Source: CAZXBB01 sp964638815 (GTDB lineage Bacteria > Planctomycetota > Phycisphaerae > Phycisphaerales > SM1A02). From it: a stretch of 27,218 nucleotides of DNA. The stretch spans positions 1 through 27,218 of the forward strand of contig CAZXBB010000465.1 of the NCBI GenBank assembly GCA_964638815.1. Direction: 5' to 3'. The first letter of the stretch is position 1, and the number at the start of each line of letters is the position of its first letter. A program made the translations under genes and the position numbers. The notes beneath the pieces were generated by a model. That model was not told the origin of the DNA, searched no databases, and worked only from the letters and a program-made list of their open reading frames with translations. Below are positions 21,933-27,218 of this stretch, piece by piece.

Positions 21933-24362
21933 ATGACCACAAGACTGCTCGGCGCAATCGTGCTCCTGCTCGCGATCTGGCCGGCGACGACGGTGCGAGC
22001 CCAGGGTACCGAGGGCATGTTCGCCGACCCGATCTCGACGCCGCAGCTCATGGACTACGCCGATCGGCTCGGGCTCAGCCCGCAGCAGCGGCTCGCGATC
22101 GAGTCCGCGCACGACGTGTACAAGGACGAGTTCCGTGCGCTCCGCGACGGCGACGTCGGCGCGTTCCTGGCCGAGGCGGGCGCCATGAGCGGCGTGATGC
22201 CCGGGCGGGAGGAGATGCTGGATTTCATCGAGCGGATGGAGAAGCTCCAGGGCAAGATCGAGAAGCTCGACGATCATCTGTTCGAGCGCTTCCTGCCGGT
22301 GCTGACGGAAGCGCAGATCACGAAGCTCCCACGAGTCCGCCTGCTCCGTGAGCGCCAGCGCCACATCACGACAGCGCGGCAGATCGCCTCGATGTCGGGA
22401 GGGAACATCGTCGACATCAGCGAGCTCGTTCACGAACTCGACCTCCAGGTGAACCTCTCGGAGATCGTGGACCCCGTGCTCGCCACGTACGAACGCCGGC
22501 TGACCACGGATCTCGAGAAGCTGAGCATGTCGCTCTTTCGCCTGTACCTCGACGTGTTCGATCGCCTCGCTGCGGCCGGCTTCGAGGATGTCGACTTCAT
22601 GGATCCGGACAACGACCCCGAGGAGATGGTGCGTCTTCAGGAGACGATGCAGCAGGTCTTCGCCGATCTTCAGGACGGCATCCGCGAGAGCGCCCGTGAC
22701 ATCACGGAGGACGAGCGTCGGACGTTCCGGCACGTCGTCGATCTCCTCCCGACCGCGGAGCGAACGAGCTTCCGGACGGCGTACTACAGCGCGGCGTATC
22801 CGAGCCTCCGGTTCGCGCTGCCCGCAGGCGACCTGGCGTGGATGGTGCGCGCCATCGACGACACCGACGTGCCGGCCGAAACGCGGGACGCGATCCGACC
22901 GCCCGTGATGGCGTTCCTCGCCAGGCTGGAGTGGCTGACGGACGAGGGCGTCAAGTTGGTGGACGCTCAGCGCGGCGCGTCCAGTCCCTTCGCGCACGAC
23001 CGCGATGCGATGCGCGCGCACCAGGAAGAGCTTCACGCCCTCATGAAGCAGACGGAGGAAGCGAAGGCGACCGTCGAGGCGGCCCTCGTGGAGGCGGTCG
23101 GCGAGGAGACGCTCGGGGAGGTACGACGAATCGTCGGCGCCATCGCGGACACCCCGCCGGCGCCGCCGGAGGAAGTCGCCGAGCTGTCGGAGGCCGAAGC
23201 GCAGCTCGCCATCTCGACCCAGGATCCGTTCACCGCGCCGCCGCTCACCCGCCGCGAGATCCGGGAGATGGCCGGGGAGCTCGGACTCGACGACGGCGGC
23301 CTGGCCGTGCTCGAGTCCCTGCACAAGGACTACGTCGCCGCGTCGATGGCTCTCGGCCCGCGCGAGACGCTCGACGAGGCCCTGCGGAACCAATGGCAGT
23401 TCGACCCCGCCACGGAGACGACGACGCCGCCCACCGACCGGCAGATCGACGAGATCGCCCAACTGCGCCGCAAGTGCATTGAAGCCATCCGTGCTGCCGA
23501 CGACGCGTTCTTCGAGCAGGTGGCGCTCGTCGTGGACGACGAGCAGCGCCCGCTCGTCGAGCGCCATCGCATCCGGCGGCAGCGTGCGGTCTACGGGCGT
23601 GACGGCGACATGGCGGGCATGATGTCCGGCGCCGCCGCCCCGGCGGTCGACCTGTCGGCGCTCTTAGCGGAGCTCGACGCCGCCCCCGAAGACGAAGAGG
23701 CCGTGGCGTCGATGCTCGCCGCCTACGAGAACGAATCGGTCGCGGCGCTCCAGGCGCGGCAGAGTGCCACGCTCGAACTCCTGCAGGCGACCGAGAAGTG
23801 GACGTCACGAATGCAGCGCGCGCAGGCCGACGGCGACGCAATGGATTGGCGCGACTATCAGACGACCATCGGTGCGAAGTCGAAGCCCATTCGGGCGGCG
23901 GACGAGGTGATCGCCGGAATCAACGAACGAACGCTGGAAGCGATCCGAGCGCAGCTCTCCGATGAGACGAGCCGTCGGCTTGACCGCGCGTACGCGCGCC
24001 ATCTCCACCCGGATATCTTCGACGACGCCTACGCCGTCGAGGAGCACATCACGAAGGCCCTCGCCCTGGAGAGCCTCTCGTCGTCGCAGCGCGCCGATCT
24101 CCAGGAGCTGGCGGCGTCGTACCGGCCGGCGTACGAAGCGCTCTGCGATCGTCTCGTCGAAGAGAGCGGACCGGCCCCGGACTGGTCGAACTGGGACGCC
24201 GAGACGATGCGGGAGTACCAGAAGTCCCAGAGCGAGCTGGCGAAGCTGACGTACGACCGCAACGAGCTGAGCCACCGCGCAGCGCGGCGCATCCGGTCCG
24301 TGCTCGACGACTCGCAGCTCACGATGATCGGCGGTCTGCCGGCGCCAGCCGACGGGCCTTAG
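21933..24362 (+). CDS. secreted helical protein with internal A-B-A / A-B-A duplication, function unknown
   Basis: An 809-residue protein with a clear signal peptide (LLGAIVLLLAIWPATTVRA-Q, cleavage near residue 23-24) and no other membrane helix. GGGAGGAG lies a few bases before ATG 21933. The mature part is almost wholly alpha-helical and charged. By eye, residues 36-405 and 440-803 are two copies of one architecture. Module A has the pattern LGLSPQQRLAIESAHDVYKDE ... FERFLPVLTEAQ (repeated as LGLDDGGLAVLESLHKDYVA ... FFEQVALVVDDEQ). Module B begins DISELVHELDLQ and DLSALLAELDAA. The LTxxQ-like ends recall the Spy/CpxP periplasmic family, but I do not claim homology. The product is expected in the periplasm. 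It is co-directional with hpnH, with about 106 bases between them. Confidence 0.85.
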   Translation: MTTRLLGAIVLLLAIWPATTVRAQGTEGMFADPISTPQLMDYADRLGLSPQQRLAIESAHDVYKDEFRALRDGDVGAFLAEAGAMSGVMPGREEMLDFIERMEKLQGKIEKLDDHLFERFLPVLTEAQITKLPRVRLLRERQRHITTARQIASMSGGNIVDISELVHELDLQVNLSEIVDPVLATYERRLTTDLEKLSMSLFRLYLDVFDRLAAAGFEDVDFMDPDNDPEEMVRLQETMQQVFADLQDGIRESARDITEDERRTFRHVVDLLPTAERTSFRTAYYSAAYPSLRFALPAGDLAWMVRAIDDTDVPAETRDAIRPPVMAFLARLEWLTDEGVKLVDAQRGASSPFAHDRDAMRAHQEELHALMKQTEEAKATVEAALVEAVGEETLGEVRRIVGAIADTPPAPPEEVAELSEAEAQLAISTQDPFTAPPLTRREIREMAGELGLDDGGLAVLESLHKDYVAASMALGPRETLDEALRNQWQFDPATETTTPPTDRQIDEIAQLRRKCIEAIRAADDAFFEQVALVVDDEQRPLVERHRIRRQRAVYGRDGDMAGMMSGAAAPAVDLSALLAELDAAPEDEEAVASMLAAYENESVAALQARQSATLELLQATEKWTSRMQRAQADGDAMDWRDYQTTIGAKSKPIRAADEVIAGINERTLEAIRAQLSDETSRRLDRAYARHLHPDIFDDAYAVEEHITKALALESLSSSQRADLQELAASYRPAYEALCDRLVEESGPAPDWSNWDAETMREYQKSQSELAKLTYDRNELSHRAARRIRSVLDDSQLTMIGGLPAPADGP

Positions 24363-24388
24363 GGCGACCTTACAAGTCACCGTCGCCC
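24362..24388 (+). terminator. weak hairpin just after the 809-residue protein gene
   Basis: GGGCGAC and GTCGCCC form a seven-base-pair stem with a 13-base loop starting at the stop codon. No T-run follows directly, so termination is uncertain. Confidence 0.25.
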
Positions 24389-24467
24389 GCCTCTCCGCCC
24401 CGGCTTGCTTTTGCCCCGCGGCCGCGCGATCATCCCCGCTTCCCCGCAGCATCGGAGGTTCTGACGC

Positions 24468-24677
24468 GTGCATCAGATCAAGCTCTTCAAGGGCGTCGAG
24501 ACGGAGATCACGAGCCTCGAAGCCGAGGTGAACGCCTGGCTCGCGGAGTCCGGGGCGAAGGTCGTCAACGTCTTCGGCAACATCGCGCCGCAGACGACGA
24601 AGTCCGAGACTGGCCCCGGCGGCGTCCGCGCGTTCGCGGGCTCGGATCTCTTCCTCGCCGTGCTGTACGAGCAGTAG
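24468..24677 (+). CDS. small Cse60-like conserved protein
   Basis: A 69-residue soluble protein starting at GTG 24468, with GGAGGT eight bases before it. The pattern MHQIKLFKG ... LEAEVNAWLAES ... KVVNVFGNIAPQ, a beta strand, an amphipathic helix and a second strand, resembles the small Cse60 family first named in Bacillus sporulation and found in many non-sporulating bacteria. Its function is unknown. It ends one base before the start of the site-2-protease-like gene, so the two are probably translated together. Confidence 0.8.
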   Translation: MHQIKLFKGVETEITSLEAEVNAWLAESGAKVVNVFGNIAPQTTKSETGPGGVRAFAGSDLFLAVLYEQ

Positions 24678-24678
24678 C

Positions 24679-25362
24679 GTGTCCTGGTGGGTGCACGAGT
24701 TGTGGCAGGCCGGTCGCGCGGTCGAGCTCATCAGCTGGATCTTCTGGGTCATCTTCTCGATTACGTTGCACGAGCTCGCCCACGGGTGGGCGGCGCTGTG
24801 GCAGGGTGACGGCACACCGCGCGAGATGGGACGCATGACGTGGAACCCGATGGTCCACATGGGCCAGTGGTCGATCATCGTCTTCCTCGTCATCGGCATC
24901 GCGTGGGGCATGATGCCCGTGAACCCGAGCCGCTTCCGTTGGGGCCGGCAGGGCCGCGTCGTCGTTTCGGGGGCGGGACCGGCGATGAACGTCGCGCTCG
25001 CGCTGGCGAGCCTGACGCTGCTCGCCGTGTGGATCGGCGCCGGTCCGCCGTCGTCGCCGCTCTACAAGAACCTCGCGATCTTCCTCTGGACCGGCGGCTG
25101 GCTGAACCTCGTGCTGGCCGTGTTCAACCTGCTGCCGATCCCGCCGCTCGACGGCGCGGATGTGCTGTCCGGGCTGTCGTTCCGCGCGTACGTCTTCTTC
25201 AACGAGCCCCGCGCACAAATGATCGGCATGTTCGTGTTCCTGGTGGTGTTCATGAGCGGCTGCTTCGGGCTGATCTTCGACGTCGCGGCGCAGGTGGCCG
25301 GCCGCTACGTCGATCTCCTGGGACTGCCGTTCGGGAGCCCGTCGGTGTTCCGGATCGTGTAG
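24679..25362 (+). CDS. M50-family site-2-protease-like membrane metalloprotease
   Basis: A 227-residue polytopic membrane protein starting at GTG 24679, one base after the stop of the small gene. The zinc motif HELAH (H31, E32, H35) lies in the first membrane helix. The SGAGPAMN segment (97-104) and the second zinc-ligand motif NLLPIPPLDGADV with D158 (150-162) are both intact, so it should be catalytically competent. There is no PDZ domain, which places it with the small rhomboid-sized S2P group (SpoIVFB/YwhC-like) rather than RseP. Substrate is unknown; a role in cleaving an anti-sigma factor cannot be inferred from its position about 5 kb from the sigma pair. Confidence 0.92.
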   Translation: MSWWVHELWQAGRAVELISWIFWVIFSITLHELAHGWAALWQGDGTPREMGRMTWNPMVHMGQWSIIVFLVIGIAWGMMPVNPSRFRWGRQGRVVVSGAGPAMNVALALASLTLLAVWIGAGPPSSPLYKNLAIFLWTGGWLNLVLAVFNLLPIPPLDGADVLSGLSFRAYVFFNEPRAQMIGMFVFLVVFMSGCFGLIFDVAAQVAGRYVDLLGLPFGSPSVFRIV

Positions 25363-25381
25363 GGGTGACGCACGCGTCCCG

Positions 25382-25777
25382 TCATCGCTCCCGGCGAAGG
25401 GCCGCGAGCTCTTGCCTCAGCGGTGCCCAGTAGGTGGCGTCGGCGGCCCGTTCCGCGGCCTCTTCTTCGTCGAGCGCCGCGGTAAGCGCCTCGGCCCTCC
25501 CGGCCTCGGCATGAACCAGCAGCGGCCGCCGCGACGCCGCGTGCACGCACTCCGCCGGGAAGCGGCCCGCGACCTCGATGAGCAGCGACGGCGTGCGCAG
25601 CTCGCGGAGCCAGAAGTCGATGTGCTCGCGCGACGGTTCGTCCCGATTGCCGAAGTAGCTTGCCTCGAGCAGTCGCGTGATCATCGGCCAGTCCTTGTCG
25701 CGCTGGGTCTTCTTCGACCGGACGAGGTCGGGGAGCGACAGGAGATCCACCGGCTCGCCGCCGAGCGAAGCCCGCAC
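25382..25777 (-). pseudogene. C-terminal remnant of a nucleotidyltransferase-like protein
   Basis: A 131-codon frame beginning at GTG 25777. Its opening LGGEPVDLLSLPDLVRSKKTQRDKDWPMI is typical of the middle of MNT/DUF6036-like nucleotidyltransferase proteins, where it follows the catalytic N-terminal domain. The rest (FWLRELRTPSLLIEVAGRFP and a charged, Glu/Ala-rich end) continues that family. The expected catalytic half, with a GG/S motif and paired aspartates, is missing; the in-frame sequence upstream is Arg/Pro-rich and only about 120 bases remain before the barrel gene stop. No ribosome-binding site is visible. It is therefore most likely a broken gene, though a short expressed protein is possible. 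It converges with the protease gene, 19 bases apart. Confidence 0.6.
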
Positions 25778-25895
25778 ACGCGCGGGCTTGCTCGGCGTGC
25801 GTGGCGCGCCGTTCCGACGGCGGGGCCGGCGGCGCGCGACGTCGCACGCAACGATGGCTGAGCCTCCCCGCGCGGCCGCCGTGCGCGCTCGCCGG

Positions 25896-26720
25896 TCAGA
25901 ATCGCACCGTGATCCCGGTGAAGACGCTCACGTCATCAGCATCGCCGGTCAGTCCGATGTTTGTGCCCGCGTCGAGCACCATGTTCTCGGTCAGCCCGTA
26001 CGTGGCGCCGACGCCGAGGATGCCCCGGAAGTCCACGTCGGCGTCCGTGCTCGCAATGCCGATGCCTTCGACGTAGAGCCCGAGCTCGTCCGTGACGTCG
26101 AATCCCAGGACACCGGTGCCGATGAACTCCGTGTCGTAGCCGTCGTCCATCTCGTCATACACGAAGTCGGTCTCGAACATCAGGCCGAGTCCGACACCCT
26201 CGGCCAGGTCGGTGGCGAAGGGGAAGATGAGACCGCCTTCGACGTGATCGCTGCCGAGATCATCAGACGCCGTGGGGATCCGGATGAACGGCATGAAGGC
26301 GAACGCGGTGTCACCGCCGTCGTTGCCCCACAGGTTCATCTTGAGCCGGAGCTGGATATCACCGAATCCCTCCCGTGTCTCCATTCCGTCATCGGCGTTG
26401 ATGTACGGGTCGAATACCAACTGGAGATCGACATCGTTCAGCAGGCCGAGCTTGACATTGGCGGGTGCAACCGTCCATGCCTCGTCGTCGCCGCGCTTTG
26501 CGTAGTCGATGAAGCTGAGCTCGATCTGGACAGCGCCGGCATCGACCGTGTACGGGCTCTCGGTGAAGTCCGGCCGGTCCGCGCTCATCGGGCGCCGCAG
26601 CTCGCGCGGCGTCGGGTCGAAGAGCGTGTACTGGCTCTTGTCCGTGGCGGGCGCGGCATCCTGTGCCCGCGCGAGGGCGGCGAAGAGCGAGGCGGACACG
26701 ACGACGATGGCAGTTCGCAT
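25896..26720 (-). CDS. outer membrane beta-barrel protein, phenol-MetA/transporter-like family
   Basis: A 274-residue protein with a signal peptide (MRTAIVVVSASLFAALARA, cleavage near A19-Q20). The mature part opens with MSADRPDFTESPYTVDAGAVQIE, the hallmark of the Phenol_MetA_deg family of putative outer membrane transporters. Alternating hydrophobic and polar strands follow and the chain ends in Phe, the usual signal for barrel insertion. GGAGA precedes ATG 26720 at about seven bases. The -35/-10 region is overlapped by a palindrome and a second palindrome lies just downstream, so transcription is probably repressed by a dimeric regulator. The substrate is unknown. Confidence 0.85.
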   Translation of the reverse strand: MRTAIVVVSASLFAALARAQDAAPATDKSQYTLFDPTPRELRRPMSADRPDFTESPYTVDAGAVQIELSFIDYAKRGDDEAWTVAPANVKLGLLNDVDLQLVFDPYINADDGMETREGFGDIQLRLKMNLWGNDGGDTAFAFMPFIRIPTASDDLGSDHVEGGLIFPFATDLAEGVGLGLMFETDFVYDEMDDGYDTEFIGTGVLGFDVTDELGLYVEGIGIASTDADVDFRGILGVGATYGLTENMVLDAGTNIGLTGDADDVSVFTGITVRF

Positions 26721-26749
26721 ATGGATTCTCCGGATGGCGGCGAATGCTT

Positions 26750-26788
26750 TGTAGCCATGGCTACATTTTGTACCGTAGCCACGGCTAC
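26750..26788. promoter_or_regulatory. two near-identical palindromic operators
   Basis: TGTAGCCATGGCTACA (26750-26765) is a perfect 16-base palindrome, and GTAGCCACGGCTAC (26775-26788) is a second copy with one centre mismatch. Their centres are 24 bases apart, one inside the core promoter and one near the expected start of transcription. BlaI/CopY-like operators have a similar GTA...TAC form, but the cognate regulator is not in the window. Confidence 0.75.
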
Positions 26789-26800
26789 AAAATCTGTCAA
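26772..26800 (-). promoter_or_regulatory. promoter of the beta-barrel gene
   Basis: On the minus strand TTGACA (26795-26800) is followed after 17 bases by TACGGT (26772-26777). The -35 box is perfect; the -10 box is weak but keeps the key T, A and final T. The first palindrome covers most of the spacer and part of the -10 box. Confidence 0.6.
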
Positions 26801-26869
26801 CTGGCCTGGCTCAGGAGAGTCCCGACGATCAGAGACGCCCGGACTCGGCGATCTCACGTATCCGCTTCA

Positions 26870-26919
26870 GGGCTCTGCTTCGTGCCTGGCAAGCGGGCTC
26901 TGCTTCGTGCCTGGCAAGC
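26870..26919. repeat. perfect tandem duplication of a 25-base unit
   Basis: The unit beginning GGGCTCTGCTTCG and ending CTGGCAAGC occurs at 26870-26894 and again at 26895-26919 with no difference, indicating a recent duplication. Confidence 0.9.
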
Positions 26920-26944
26920 GAATTCCGGTGCGCAATGGGCTACG

Positions 26945-27014
26945 ACGGACGTTCGGGGGGGTCGCGCGAGGGGGGTGTGACGGACGTTTGGGACGGTCGC
27001 GCGACGGGGGTGTA
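26945..27014. repeat. imperfect tandem pair of a 35-base G-rich unit
   Basis: Two adjacent 35-base units starting ACGGACGTT differ at about five positions. A shorter relative of the start (GAACGTTCGGGGGG) recurs near 27038. Runs of three to seven G's could form a quadruplex. Confidence 0.8.
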
Positions 27015-27218
27015 ACACGTGGTGCGGGGGTCTTTCGAACGTTCGGGGGGCTGCCCTTTCAGGACCCCCTCCCTTCCAGGGGGCTGTCGGTTTACGCGAG
27101 ACCGAGGACCGGACGGTGCGCAGGCGCCGCGAGGTCGTTCGGTCGGGGCCCAGATTCGGGTGTCGGCGGATCGCGCGCGCGCGGCGCCGAGAGTCGCGCG
27201 GAGCGGAATCCGGCCTCA

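Larger units (their letters stand above)
26801..27218. other. non-coding right end of the window
   Basis: About 420 bases with no recognisable gene on either strand. It holds two tandem repeats (26870-26919 and 26945-27014), several G-runs of five or more bases and a six-base-pair hairpin (CCCCCT/AGGGGG near 27064-27083). Confidence 0.55.

Noticed and set aside
20564..22051. Long minus-strand reading frame across the repeats and hpnH
   Set aside because: The opposite strand encodes HpnH with intact radical-SAM motifs; this frame is a shadow that translates the repeats as Gly-Arg-Arg-Asn-like runs.
26801..26870. Minus-strand tail that reads like a protein end (KRIREIAESGRL then stop)
   Set aside because: No start codon or family likeness upstream, and the frame crosses the 25-base duplication; probably chance.
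27064..27083. Small hairpin CCCCCT/AGGGGG as a terminator
   Set aside because: Only six base pairs, no T-run and no gene identified on either side.

Overview
The window is high-GC bacterial DNA that is densely coding, mostly on the minus strand. The gene set suggests a member of the Planctomycetota, perhaps a Phycisphaerae-like lineage: an exosortase/EpsI exopolysaccharide locus, a DUF1559-like H-X9-DG domain fused to an anti-sigma-like protein, LL-diaminopimelate aminotransferase, HpnH and a phenol-MetA-type outer membrane protein. This placement is inferred from protein families only; the window holds no rRNA gene.

Region 1 (1-13473, all minus strand) is an exosortase-linked exopolysaccharide locus. 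In transcription order it encodes an SLBB export lipoprotein, then after a 310-base gap an exosortase, an EpsI-family protein, a 1617-residue membrane-anchored TPR protein, a fused Wzz/BY-kinase-like protein with a degenerate P-loop, an NAD-dependent sugar epimerase/dehydratase, and a WecA-type polyprenyl-phosphate sugar-phosphate transferase that runs off the left edge. Together they would start a lipid-linked glycan, modify its sugar nucleotides, control chain length, export the polymer and process a sorted surface protein. No sorted substrate is visible here.

Region 2 (13588-18218, minus strand) is a co-directional housekeeping run: rpmI, rplT, dapL, nhaA and lipA. A good sigma-70-type promoter lies before rpmI, and nhaA and lipA overlap by four bases. 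infC does not precede rpmI; an unrelated gene ending in a strong hairpin sits there instead.

Region 3 (18368-20013, minus strand) is an ECF sigma factor overlapping a one-pass membrane protein whose outer domain looks like a planctomycete pilin-type H-X9-DG domain. The sigma factor carries a Gln/Asn/Thr-rich tail made from hexanucleotide repeats.

Region 4 (20014-25362, plus strand) starts with two tandem arrays. The second consists of four 14-base units, each a complete ATG-to-TGA mini-ORF (MRPF), linked by TGATG overlaps to one another and to the start codon of hpnH. Then come hpnH (hopanoid side-chain synthesis), an 809-residue secreted helical protein built as an A-B-A / A-B-A internal duplication, a 69-residue Cse60-like protein and a site-2-protease-like membrane protein.

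Region 5 (25382-27218) holds a truncated nucleotidyltransferase-like remnant and an outer membrane beta-barrel gene, both on the minus strand. The promoter of the barrel gene is overlapped by one of two near-identical 16-base palindromes. About 400 bases of non-coding, repeat-rich DNA follow.
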